Source: Sphingomonas flavescens
Lineage (GTDB): Bacteria; Pseudomonadota; Alphaproteobacteria; Sphingomonadales; Sphingomonadaceae
Assembly: GCF_030866745.1 (NCBI RefSeq)
Contig: NZ_CP133016.1
Span: 1,846,001-1,910,000, forward strand
Direction of reading: 5' to 3'
Length of the DNA stretch: 64,000 nucleotides
This document shows, piece after piece, positions 45,217-53,846 of this stretch (position 1 is the first letter of the stretch; the number at the start of each line of letters is the position of its first letter). Both the position numbers and the translations under genes were made by a program. The notes beneath the pieces are model-generated. The model was not told where the DNA came from, made no database searches, and saw nothing but the letters and a program-made list of their open reading frames with translations.

Positions 45217-46254
45217 GTGGCTCTTTATCCGCTCCTCAGCCCGCTGATCTTCCGCCTCGATGCGGAGCGGGCGCATCGTGCGACGATCTCGCTGCTCAAG
45301 CGGCGCGGCGGCAAGGGCGAGCCGCCAGCCACGCCGGAGCTGGAAACGAGCGTGTCTGGCCTCACCTTTTCCAATCCGGTCGGACTGGCGGCGGGATTCG
45401 ACAAGGACGCCGAGGTCTTCGGCCCGATGCTCGGACTCGGCTTCGGATCGGTCGAGGTCGGCACGCTAACGCCGCGGCCGCAGCCGGGAAACCCGAAGCC
45501 GCGGCTGTTTCGGCTGGTCGAGGACCAAGCGGTGATCAATCGAATGGGCTTCAACAGCGGCGGGCAGGACGCGGCACTTGCGCTGCTCCGCAAGCGATAT
45601 CGGACTCGCGGCATCGTCGGCGTGAATGTCGGCGCCAACAAGGATAGCGCGGATCGCATTGCCGACTACGCTCAGGGCGTCCGCGCAATGTCTCCCGTCG
45701 CGGACTATCTGACGGTGAACATCAGCTCGCCGAACACGCCGGGGTTGCGGCAGCTGCAGGACGAGGGTGCGCTGCGCGAGTTGCTGGCGGCAGTCCGCGA
45801 AGGCCGCCAACCGGGCGGCCCGCCGCTGTTTCTGAAAGTTGCGCCGGACCTTGAGGAAGGCGACCCGATCCGCATTGTTCGCGCGGCGCTCGATCACGGC
45901 GTCGATGCGCTGATCGTCGCCAATACTACGGTGTCGCGTCCGAAGAGTTTGCGCTCGCGTTTTGCGGCCGAAAGCGGGGGGCTGTCCGGGGCGCCGCTGG
46001 CGGCGCTCGCGCACCGACAGTTGGAGGCTTTCTACAGCGTGGCGGGCAAGGAACTGCCGCTGATTTCGGCGGGCGGGATCAGCGATGCCAACGATGTCTG
46101 GTGGCGTATCCGCTCGGGCGCGAGTCTGGTGCAGCTCTACAGCGCGATGGTTTATCGCGGGCCGGGAATTGCGCGCCGCATCACGAAAGACTTGCAGCGC
46201 ATCCTCGCGAGCAGCCCGTTTGCCAACATTGCCGAGGCGGTCGGGACAGGGTAG
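45217..46254 (+). CDS. pyrD: Quinone-dependent dihydroorotate dehydrogenase
   Basis: Class 2 PyrD, membrane-associated, oxidises dihydroorotate with a quinone in pyrimidine synthesis. The 345-residue protein begins with GTG 45217 (MALYPLLSPLIFRLDAERAH, the class 2 membrane helix) and contains NPVGLAAGFDKDAE, VNISSPNTPGL with the catalytic Ser of this class, NTTVSRP and ISAGGISDANDV for FMN. ggt follows after 11 bases. Confidence 0.95.
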   Translation: MALYPLLSPLIFRLDAERAHRATISLLKRRGGKGEPPATPELETSVSGLTFSNPVGLAAGFDKDAEVFGPMLGLGFGSVEVGTLTPRPQPGNPKPRLFRLVEDQAVINRMGFNSGGQDAALALLRKRYRTRGIVGVNVGANKDSADRIADYAQGVRAMSPVADYLTVNISSPNTPGLRQLQDEGALRELLAAVREGRQPGGPPLFLKVAPDLEEGDPIRIVRAALDHGVDALIVANTTVSRPKSLRSRFAAESGGLSGAPLAALAHRQLEAFYSVAGKELPLISAGGISDANDVWWRIRSGASLVQLYSAMVYRGPGIARRITKDLQRILASSPFANIAEAVGTG

Positions 46255-46265
46255 CGCTCCTGCCC

Positions 46266-47984
46266 ATGCGTACACTGCCGATTGCCGCCGGACTGCTCGC
46301 CCTCACCATCGCCAACGTTCTTCCGGCCCAGCCGGCGGTAATTACTCCCGGGCCGGTGACGGCGCCGAAGGGCATGGTCAGCGCTGCCGACCCGCGCGCG
46401 GCATGGGCTGGTGCGCAGATCTTGCAGCAGGGCGGCTCGGCACTGGATGCTGCATTCGCGACGTTGATCGCGCTGACCGTCGTCGAGCCGCAGAGCTCGG
46501 GCATCGGCGGCGGCGGCTACATGGTCTATTCGCCACGCGGCGGACCGGCAGTGACATTCGACGGCCGCGAGACAGCGCCGCACGCGGCGACCAACACCTG
46601 GTTCTTCAAGAATGGGCAGCCGATGCCGACGCGGGAAGCGATTCCGGGCGGCAAGAGCGTCGGCGTGCCTGGCAATCTGCGCATGATGGCGCTGGCGCAC
46701 AGCCGCTTCGGCAAGCTGCCGTGGGCCGCATTGTTCCAGCCGGCAATCAAGCTTGCCCGCGACGGCTTCGTCATGACGCCGCGCATGAATCGCGCGCTCG
46801 CCTCCTCCATCGAAACCGGTGCGATGTCGGCCGAAGCGCGTGCGCTTTACTACGCCGCTGACGGGACGCCGAAACCTGCGGGAACACTCATCCAGAACCC
46901 CGCACTTGCGAAGTTTCTGGGCGAGGTTGCGGCACGCGGCGCTGACAGCTTCTACGTCGGCCCCAACGCGCAAGCCATTGTCGCCACGGTCAACGGCTCG
47001 CCGCGCAATCCTTCGCAAATGACGACGGGTGATATCGCCACCTACGATGCGAAAACCCGTGCTCCAGTCTGCGGCATGTACAGGGGCTATAAGATCTGCG
47101 GGATGGGCCCGTCGTCGTCCGGCGGCACGACCGTTTTCACCATCCTCAAGCAGCTCGAGCGCTTCGATATGACCGCGCTCGGTCCCAACTCTCCGACCGC
47201 ATGGCACCTCATCGCGGAGTCGATGCGCCTCGCTTACGCCGACCGCGATCAGTTCATCGGTGACCCCGGCTTCGTGTCCGTGCCGGTCGCGGGGTTGATC
47301 GAAGCCAAATACCTCGCTCGCCGATCTGCGCTGATTTCACCGGATCGCACGATGACGAGCGTCACCGCAGGCTCGCCGCTGGGCGCGCCGAAGTTCGTCT
47401 GCAAAGCGGTGCAGCCCGTTGAGCGCGGCACGTCGCACTTCGTTGCCGTCGACAGTCAGGGCAACGTCGCATCGGATACTTCGACCATCGAAAGTCCGTT
47501 CGGGTCGGGGCTCATGGTCAACGGCTACTACCTCAACAACGAACTGACCGACTTCAATATCGAGCCGATGAAGGACGGCTGCCTCACCGCCAACCGTGTC
47601 GAAGGCGGCAAGCGCCCCCGCAGCTCGATGAGCCCGACAATCGTTTGGGGGCCGGATGGCAAAATCCGGCTCGCTGTGGGCGCAGCCGGCGGCGCGACGA
47701 TCCCGGCGCAGGTCGCGAAAGCGATCATCGGCGTGCTCGACTGGCACCTGACCGCGCAGCAGGCGATTGCGCTGCCGACCATTTTCGCGCCTGGTGGCGA
47801 CACCGTGTACGTCGAAAAGGGCACGTTCCTCGAAACGATGGTGCCGCAGCTGCAGGCGCTGGGTCACACGAAGATCGATTACCGCCAGCCGATTTCCTTC
47901 AAGGCGAACGCGATCGAATGGGCTAACGGCCGCTGGGCCGGCGCGGCCGATCCGCGCAGCGAGGGTGTCGCGGTTTCGCAATAA
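46266..47984 (+). CDS. ggt: Gamma-glutamyltransferase
   Basis: Periplasmic enzyme that cleaves glutathione and other gamma-glutamyl compounds. The 572-residue precursor has a signal peptide (LPIAAGLLALTIANVLPAQ), the large-subunit start GSALDAAFATLIALTVVEPQSSGIGGGG, and autocleavage at the nucleophile T389 (ERGTSHFVAVDSQGN). Length is normal. It follows pyrD directly (start ATG 46266) and precedes the acyl-CoA ligase by 8 bases. Confidence 0.93.
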   Translation: MRTLPIAAGLLALTIANVLPAQPAVITPGPVTAPKGMVSAADPRAAWAGAQILQQGGSALDAAFATLIALTVVEPQSSGIGGGGYMVYSPRGGPAVTFDGRETAPHAATNTWFFKNGQPMPTREAIPGGKSVGVPGNLRMMALAHSRFGKLPWAALFQPAIKLARDGFVMTPRMNRALASSIETGAMSAEARALYYAADGTPKPAGTLIQNPALAKFLGEVAARGADSFYVGPNAQAIVATVNGSPRNPSQMTTGDIATYDAKTRAPVCGMYRGYKICGMGPSSSGGTTVFTILKQLERFDMTALGPNSPTAWHLIAESMRLAYADRDQFIGDPGFVSVPVAGLIEAKYLARRSALISPDRTMTSVTAGSPLGAPKFVCKAVQPVERGTSHFVAVDSQGNVASDTSTIESPFGSGLMVNGYYLNNELTDFNIEPMKDGCLTANRVEGGKRPRSSMSPTIVWGPDGKIRLAVGAAGGATIPAQVAKAIIGVLDWHLTAQQAIALPTIFAPGGDTVYVEKGTFLETMVPQLQALGHTKIDYRQPISFKANAIEWANGRWAGAADPRSEGVAVSQ

Positions 47985-47992
47985 GGGGGCGC

Positions 47993-49738
47993 ATGGCTCG
48001 ACAACTCGAACGGTTCGACAATCTTGTCTCGCTCTTTCTGACGCGGGCGGCTGAGAAAGGCGATGCGCCTTTTCTGTGGGCGAAGCGCGACAAGATCTGG
48101 TCGTCGACCAGCTGGGGCGAGGCCGCGCGGCAAGTCGCGGCGCTGGCCGAACATCTGAAGAGCATCGGTTTGCAGCCGGGCGACCGCGTGGCCCTCGTAA
48201 GCGAAAACCGGCCCGAATGGCTGATCGCCGACCTCGGCATCATGGCCGCCAGTTGCGTGACGGTGCCGACCTACACCACCAACACCACGCGCGACCATGC
48301 GCATATCCTGGGAAACAGCGGCGCGCGCGCGGTTATCGTTTCGAATCAGAAGCTTGCCAAGAACCTGATCCCCGCGGTGCTGACGTCGAGCGAATGCCAC
48401 CACGTGATCGGCATCGAGGACATCCGATCAGGCCAGGTGCCCGACTGGGTGAACATCCACCAGTGGAGCGAGCTGACCGCCGGCAGCGCCGACGTGGAAG
48501 GACTGCGCGAGCGGGAGAAAGCGGTCGGGCGCGATGACCTCGCGTGTATCATCTACACCAGCGGCACCGGCGGCGCGCCGCGCGGCGTGCGCATCCATCA
48601 CGGCTCGATCCTGCACAATCTGGAGGGATGCACCGACATCATCTCCACAGACTTCGGCTGGGATGATGAGGTGTTCCTGTCCTTCCTGCCGGCTAGCCAC
48701 GCTTACGAGCACACCGGCGGGCAGATGTTCCCGATCGCGCTGGGTGCGCAGATCTATTACGCCGAGAGCCTCGAAAAGCTCGCTGCCAATATCGAGGAAG
48801 TGCAGCCGACGATCATGGTCGTGGTTCCGCGGCTGTTCGAGATGCTACGCGCGCGCATCCTGAAGTCGATCCAGTCGCAGGGCGGACTGTCCAACTATCT
48901 GCTTCATCGCGCGCTAAAGATCGGCGCGGACAAGGCGAATGGCGGGTTGAAACCATGGGACTGGCCGATGGACGGCATCCTGTCGCTCACCCTCCGCCGC
49001 AAGATTCGCGAGCGCATGGGTAAGCGCACCAAGGCCTGGGTGTCGGGCGGCGCGCCGCTCAATCCCGAGGTTGGAATCTTCTTTCAGTCGCTCGGGATCA
49101 CGTTTCTGCAGGGCTATGGGCAGACGGAAGCAGGGCCGCTGATCAGCTGCAACCGGCCCAGAGCCGGCATCAAGCTCGATACGGTCGGCCCGCCCGCAAT
49201 GAACACTGAAGTGCGCATTGCCGAGGACGGCGAGATCATGGTGCGCGGCGAGAACGTCATGCACGGTTACTGGCGCAACGAGGAAGAGACCGCGCGCGTC
49301 CTGAAGGACGGGTGGCTCGCGACCGGGGACGTCGGCCACCTAGACGCCAAGGGCCGCATCGTCATCACCGACCGCAAGAAGGACCTGATCGTCAACGACA
49401 AGGGCGACAACGTTTCGCCGCAGCGGATCGAAGGGATGCTGACGCTACAGCCCGAAATCGCGCAGGCGATGGTCTACGGCGACCGCCGTCCCCATTTGGT
49501 CGCTTTGCTCGTTCCGGAGCCGGACTTCGCCGGCAAGCCCGATCTCCAGGCGCGGCTGCAGAAAGCGGTCGACCGCGTCAACGCCGATCTGTCGGTGATT
49601 GAGCGCATCCGCCGCTTCATCATCGCCGACGAAGGCTTCACGATCGAGAACGAACAATTGACGCCGTCGCTGAAGATCCGGCGCCATATCATCGGCAATG
49701 TGTACGGCGAGCGGCTGGACGCGCTCTACAAGCGTTAG
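47993..49738 (+). CDS. Long-chain fatty-acid-CoA ligase (AMP-forming)
   Basis: Adenylates a carboxylic acid and joins it to CoA. The 581-residue protein has the AMP motif IIYTSGTGGAPRGV, LPASHAYEH, YGQTEAGPL and the C-terminal hinge with TGDVGHLD, ITDRKKDLIVNDKGDNVSPQRIEG. Length and the N-terminal NLVSLFLTRA fit the long-chain ACSL/FACL group (FAA1-like). The C-terminal stop overlaps the convergent lipoprotein stop by four bases (TTAG). Chain-length preference cannot be read off. Confidence 0.9.
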   Translation: MARQLERFDNLVSLFLTRAAEKGDAPFLWAKRDKIWSSTSWGEAARQVAALAEHLKSIGLQPGDRVALVSENRPEWLIADLGIMAASCVTVPTYTTNTTRDHAHILGNSGARAVIVSNQKLAKNLIPAVLTSSECHHVIGIEDIRSGQVPDWVNIHQWSELTAGSADVEGLREREKAVGRDDLACIIYTSGTGGAPRGVRIHHGSILHNLEGCTDIISTDFGWDDEVFLSFLPASHAYEHTGGQMFPIALGAQIYYAESLEKLAANIEEVQPTIMVVVPRLFEMLRARILKSIQSQGGLSNYLLHRALKIGADKANGGLKPWDWPMDGILSLTLRRKIRERMGKRTKAWVSGGAPLNPEVGIFFQSLGITFLQGYGQTEAGPLISCNRPRAGIKLDTVGPPAMNTEVRIAEDGEIMVRGENVMHGYWRNEEETARVLKDGWLATGDVGHLDAKGRIVITDRKKDLIVNDKGDNVSPQRIEGMLTLQPEIAQAMVYGDRRPHLVALLVPEPDFAGKPDLQARLQKAVDRVNADLSVIERIRRFIIADEGFTIENEQLTPSLKIRRHIIGNVYGERLDALYKR

Positions 49739-50148
49739 CTGCCCGGCCGGGTGTAGGGGATGAAGTCGCCCCACACGCAGCTGCCGACCATCATTCCGCT
49801 AGTAAGATCGACGACCTGCGCGATGTCTCCGCGGCACGGATCGGAACTGCCGACCTGGCGAGTCACCAGTGTATAGTGCCCGCTCGCCAGTCCGTTGCAT
49901 GACCCCTGCGGGTGATTGACGTACGTCCGGCTCGCGCCGTCACGGAACAGGATCGTATTGTCGTCGATCGGCCGCATGTCCGTCGCGCGATAGCGCGGCA
50001 GGCACGACATCGGCTTGCCGGGAACCTTGCCGAGCAGAAGTTGCTCGTATTCATGCTGTTTGGCTGCCGTACGCGTCGGGCCTGGGCCGAACCCCGCGGA
50101 GCAGGACGCCAACAGGCTGCTGGCGACAAGAGCAGAGATCACACGCAT
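49735..50148 (-). CDS. Lipoprotein, hypothetical
   Basis: A 137-residue protein starting at ATG 50148 with a lipobox LLASC (Cys about residue 16). The mature part contains KQHEYEQLLLGKVPGKPMSCLPRYRATDMRPIDDNTILFRDG, recognisable as a recurrent sphingomonad unknown, and paired Cys residues (SCNGLA, PCRGDI, SCVWGD). No function known. It is the last gene of the gloA/gloB operon region but 57 bp separate it from gloB. Confidence 0.78.
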   Translation of the reverse strand: MRVISALVASSLLASCSAGFGPGPTRTAAKQHEYEQLLLGKVPGKPMSCLPRYRATDMRPIDDNTILFRDGASRTYVNHPQGSCNGLASGHYTLVTRQVGSSDPCRGDIAQVVDLTSGMMVGSCVWGDFIPYTRPGS

Positions 50149-50205
50149 TCTCGACCTCCTCTGAACCGCCCTCATGCGGTTCGACATCCGTTACAGCGCC
50201 GGCCC

Positions 50206-50928
50206 CTATGAACGGAAGCTGTCTTTGTCCTTCCGCAACGCAGCGAACGCTTGCACGTCCTTGGCCCGAACGAAGGGATTGGTTGCACGTTCCTGTGCAA
50301 CCGTCGTCGGGACCGTCATTTCCGCATTTGCGCGCAGGGCCTGGACCTCGGCGAGGCGAGCCGCAATCTTGGCGTTTCCGGGTTCCGCATAAGCCGCGAA
50401 GAGTGCGTTCGACAACGTATATTCATGCGCGCAATATAGCCTCGTCCCGTCGGGTAATGCGGAAAGCCGCCGCAGCGATTCGAACATCTGCGCCGGCGTT
50501 CCCTCGAACAACCGACCGCAACCCATCGCGAACAATGTGTCACCTACGAAGGCGATGCCGTCGGCATCGAAAATGATCGCTATGTGACCGAGCGTGTGGC
50601 CTGGAACGGCGACCACGCGGCCGACGTGGCCTCCGAGACGGACCTCGTCACCCTCCGACAGTTCGATATCTCGACCCGGGATATTTTCCGTCGCGGGCCC
50701 GGCGATGCGGGCATCCGTCGCTTCTTTAACAGCCAGGTTGCCGCCCGTGTGATCGGGGTGCCAGTGTGTGTTCCACACCTGGCCGATCGACCATCCGCGG
50801 CGATCCGCTTCGGCCAGAACCGGGGTCGCGTCGCCAGGATCGACGACTGCGGTCTCGCCGCTTTCATCGTCGTGGACGAGCCAGAGATAGTTGTCGCTAA
50901 AGGCCGGGACGGGGACGACCTTTAGCAT
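50206..50928 (-). CDS. gloB: Hydroxyacylglutathione hydrolase (glyoxalase II)
   Basis: Hydrolyses S-lactoylglutathione, second step of methylglyoxal detoxification. The 240-residue metallo-beta-lactamase-fold protein has THWHPDHTGGN, VPGHTLGHIA, GDTLFAMGCGRLFEG and YCAHEYT. Start ATG 50928 overlaps the gloA stop by one base. An Arg-rich upstream frame to 51171 is rejected. With gloA it forms a complete glyoxalase unit. Confidence 0.95.
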   Translation of the reverse strand: MLKVVPVPAFSDNYLWLVHDDESGETAVVDPGDATPVLAEADRRGWSIGQVWNTHWHPDHTGGNLAVKEATDARIAGPATENIPGRDIELSEGDEVRLGGHVGRVVAVPGHTLGHIAIIFDADGIAFVGDTLFAMGCGRLFEGTPAQMFESLRRLSALPDGTRLYCAHEYTLSNALFAAYAEPGNAKIAARLAEVQALRANAEMTVPTTVAQERATNPFVRAKDVQAFAALRKDKDSFRS

Positions 50929-51344
50929 CACCAGCTGCCGGTGTTCGGCATCGAAGCCCACGGCTCCGCTGCGGGCAGCGCGCCGCCCTTCTGAAGCAGT
51001 TCGATCGAGATGTTGTCCGGCGTGCGAACAAAGGCCATGTGACCATCGCGCGGCGGCCGGTTGATCGTCACCCCGGCGTCGGCGAGTCGCTGGCAAGTGT
51101 CGTAAATGTCGTCGACCTGGTAGGCGAGATGGCCGAAGTTGCGGCCGCCGCCATAGTCTTCGCGGTCCCAATTGTGGGTCAACTCGACTTCACCGCCATC
51201 GTCCCCCGGGGCGCCCAGGAAAATCAAGGTGAAACGACCACCCTCATTGTCCATTCGCCGGCGCTCTTCGAGGCCAAGCAAGTTGAAAAAACGGATGGTG
51301 GCTTCGGGGTCGGTGACCCGCAACATAGTATGGAGAAAGCGCAT
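50928..51344 (-). CDS. gloA: Lactoylglutathione lyase (glyoxalase I)
   Basis: Converts the methylglyoxal-glutathione hemithioacetal to S-lactoylglutathione. The 138-residue VOC-fold protein has LHTMLRVTDPEATIRFF, ELTHNWDRE, FGHLAYQVDDI and ISIELLQ, with the metal residues His, Glu, His and Glu in the usual places. It is overlapped by gloB downstream and separated from the TPR gene upstream by five bases. Confidence 0.95.
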   Translation of the reverse strand: MRFLHTMLRVTDPEATIRFFNLLGLEERRRMDNEGGRFTLIFLGAPGDDGGEVELTHNWDREDYGGGRNFGHLAYQVDDIYDTCQRLADAGVTINRPPRDGHMAFVRTPDNISIELLQKGGALPAAEPWASMPNTGSW

Positions 51345-51349
51345 GCATC

Positions 51350-52030
51350 CTATTTAGGCGAAGGCGACTCGATTTTCACCGTCGGAGTCACACCCAGCAT
51401 TTCGATCGCCTTCGCCGCAGCTTTGCCCGCCGGGCCATTGGGATCCCCGGCCGCGGCCTGCGCCCAATAGCGGCGCGCACCTTCGTCGTCGCCGGTGAAG
51501 TCGGCGACATGCCCCGCTTCGAACAGGATTGTCGGATCGGAGGGAGCCAGCGCAAGCGCGCGGCCAACGGCCAGTTTCGCGGTCGTGGCATCGCCTTCGC
51601 GGATCGCGAGGCCCGCTGAAAAATACCACAAGAACGGGTCGCCTGAGATGGTTGCCGCTGCCTCGCTAGTCCGGGCGCGCGCAGTCTTTAGATCGTTTTG
51701 CGCTTCGGCCGCGCGGGCGCGGTCGAGCAGCGCTTCCCCACGCTGTTCGGCTTCTAGGCCCGGAAGCGCCAGCGCCTTGTCGAGATCGAAGGCCGCCTTC
51801 CCCGGCTGGCCGGCGGCGATCCAGAGGTTGCCTGCCGCAGCGTACAAACGCGCAGTCTTCGGATCCTTGTCGATGGACGCCTTCGCCGCTTCTTCAAACC
51901 CTTGGGCGGCCCCCGCATCGTCGCCCGCCTTTTGCGCGGCGAGCGCCCGGCAAACGAGCGCTTCGGGCGTCACGACGTCGGGACAGGGCGTGGCCGCGGC
52001 AGCGGCAACAGCGGCGAGGAAGAGGATCAA
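51350..52030 (-). CDS. Exported TPR-like protein
   Basis: A 226-residue protein with a signal peptide (residues 1-15) and about four tetratricopeptide-like helix pairs (e.g. RALAAQKAGDDAGAAQGFEEAAKAS, AAAGNLWIAAGQPGKAAFDLDKAL, PTILFEAGHVADFTGDDEGARRYWAQA). A single Cys pair follows the signal (PCPDVVTPEALVC). TPR scaffolds bind proteins; partner unknown. It overlaps the alpha/beta hydrolase gene upstream by four bases and leads into gloA. Confidence 0.78.
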   Translation of the reverse strand: MILFLAAVAAAAATPCPDVVTPEALVCRALAAQKAGDDAGAAQGFEEAAKASIDKDPKTARLYAAAGNLWIAAGQPGKAAFDLDKALALPGLEAEQRGEALLDRARAAEAQNDLKTARARTSEAAATISGDPFLWYFSAGLAIREGDATTAKLAVGRALALAPSDPTILFEAGHVADFTGDDEGARRYWAQAAAGDPNGPAGKAAAKAIEMLGVTPTVKIESPSPK

Positions 52031-52725
52031 GAATTGGACTCCAGCAGTTCGGCCACGGTACGCAGGATCGCGTCGATCTCGTGCGGTTCCGACAGGCGGT
52101 GACCGCCGCCTTTGATGATCGTCAACTGGACGTCTGCTGAACGAAGGGCGGCAAGCGTTCGCATGGCAATCTCGACCGGGACATCCCGGTCATGCTCGCC
52201 GTGGATCAGCCGCACCGGGCATTCAACGTTGATAGCATCCTTAAGCAGGCGCAACCGCTGGCCGGATTCCCAGAATCCCGGCGCGATACCGGCCGCCTCT
52301 GCGGCAACAGCGTCGGTGAAACCCCAATCTGTGAAGTCGGGCGCCGCGGCAATGCCGACCAGCGCCTTGATTCGGTTGGGCCGGTCAAGCGTCGCATGTA
52401 ACGCCAGCCACCCGCCCATGGACGAGCCGATAATTATGAGCGGACCGCTGGTTAGCGCGTCGATAGCGGCCAACACCTCCGCCAGCCATCGGTCGAGCGT
52501 GCCGTCCTCGAACCGTCCGGCGCTTGAGCCGGTCCCCGAATAGTCCAGACGCAGCATGGCCAGACCGCGTCGGTCGGCGAAAGCGTCCAAGGCCAGCGCC
52601 TTGGCCCCCTCCATGTCGGACGCATAGCCGGGAAGAAACAGAAGCGTTGGCGACGCGCCCTTGCGCAACCGATAAGCGATCGATCGGTTGGCGACTTGGA
52701 TATAGGCAGGCTCGTCAGCGTCCAT
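52027..52725 (-). CDS. Alpha/beta hydrolase
   Basis: A 232-residue hydrolase of the carboxylesterase type (BioH/YqiA-like group): PTLLFLPGYASDMEGAKA (oxyanion), the nucleophile elbow IIGSSMGGW with Ser, RLIHGEHDRDVP with the acidic residue and KGGGHRLS with the catalytic His. Substrate unknown. First gene of the operon with the TPR protein, gloA and gloB; the divergent aldo/keto reductase starts 32 bases away. Confidence 0.88.
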   Translation of the reverse strand: MDADEPAYIQVANRSIAYRLRKGASPTLLFLPGYASDMEGAKALALDAFADRRGLAMLRLDYSGTGSSAGRFEDGTLDRWLAEVLAAIDALTSGPLIIIGSSMGGWLALHATLDRPNRIKALVGIAAAPDFTDWGFTDAVAAEAAGIAPGFWESGQRLRLLKDAINVECPVRLIHGEHDRDVPVEIAMRTLAALRSADVQLTIIKGGGHRLSEPHEIDAILRTVAELLESNS

Positions 52726-52756
52726 GAGTCGGCTCGTAGCGGAGGTGCAAGTCTCG

Positions 52757-53713
52757 ATGAAATACCGGAAACTCGGCAGCAGCGATCTCGAAGTCTCGGA
52801 AATTTCGCTGGGGTCGTGGCTGACCTACGGCGTCGGGGTCGAAGCCGACAAGGCGCGGGCATGCCTGGAAGAGGCGTTCGAGCAGGGCATCAACTTCATC
52901 GACACGGCTAATGTCTACGGCCGCGGCGCTGCGGAGACCTTTCTCGGCAACGCGCTGCAGGGTCGGGCGCGCGACAGCTATGTGCTTGCGACCAAGGTCT
53001 ATTTTCCGATGAGCGACACGGATCGCGGCCTGTCTCGCGCGCAGATCGAAAAGCAGCTGGACGCGTCACTGCAGCGACTGCGGACTGACTATGTCGATCT
53101 CTATCAATGTCATCGGTACGACAGCGAGACGCCGCTTGAGGAGACGATGGAAGCGCTCACCCGCGCGGTGGACAGCGGCAAGGTGCGGTACATCGGCTTT
53201 TCAGAATGGCCCGCTGACAGGATCCAGGCCTCGCTCGAGATGGCGGGCGTCGCCAAGTTCGTCTCCTCACAGCCGCAATATTCGCTTCTCTGGCGTGACC
53301 CTGAGGATGAGGTAATTCCCGTCTGCGCGGCAAACGGCATTTCGCAGATCGTCTGGTCCCCCCTCGCGCAGGGCGTCCTCAGCGGAAAATATGACCCTGA
53401 CCAGCCGCCACCCGAAGGAAGCCGCGCGACTAGCGATGAAATGGGCGGCTTCATCAGCTGGTTGATGAAGCCGGAAATCCTCCGCGCCGTGCAGCGGCTA
53501 AAGCCGATCGCCGAGGAAGCGGGATTAAGCCTACCGCAGTTCGCGCTGGCCTGGATCCTTCGTGAGCCCAACGTGGCCTCGGCGATCATCGGCGCCTCTC
53601 GCCCCAGTCAAGTGCGAGAAAACGCAGGGGCGTCGGGCGTGGTCATCGACACGCAATTATTCATGCGCGCCGAGCAGATTGTCGAAGAAGCACGGGCCGG
53701 TGCCGGCGTCTAA
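52757..53713 (+). CDS. Aldo/keto reductase
   Basis: NADPH-dependent carbonyl reductase, 318 residues from ATG 52757 (GGAGG lies about 11 bases upstream; an in-frame ATG at 52724 is less likely). The catalytic tetrad is visible: Asp/Tyr in IDTANVYGRG, Lys in VLATKVYF and His in YQCHRYD. The sequence is of the Kv-beta/YghZ-like group, as shown by YRKLGSSDLEVSEISLGSW and IVWSPLAQGVLSGKY. It is divergent from the glyoxalase operon and could deal with reactive carbonyls, an inference. Confidence 0.9.
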   Translation: MKYRKLGSSDLEVSEISLGSWLTYGVGVEADKARACLEEAFEQGINFIDTANVYGRGAAETFLGNALQGRARDSYVLATKVYFPMSDTDRGLSRAQIEKQLDASLQRLRTDYVDLYQCHRYDSETPLEETMEALTRAVDSGKVRYIGFSEWPADRIQASLEMAGVAKFVSSQPQYSLLWRDPEDEVIPVCAANGISQIVWSPLAQGVLSGKYDPDQPPPEGSRATSDEMGGFISWLMKPEILRAVQRLKPIAEEAGLSLPQFALAWILREPNVASAIIGASRPSQVRENAGASGVVIDTQLFMRAEQIVEEARAGAGV

Positions 53714-53846
53714 AGCAGCAGTCGTGGGCGAACCGCCGAAGCTCGCCGAGCCCCCGTCGCAGCGCTCGCCCTACCGGCTCCCGGCGCAACGGGCGTTTCC
53801 TCGGTGGTGACGGCGTGAGGTCGACGCCACGGTCGACTACGTCGCG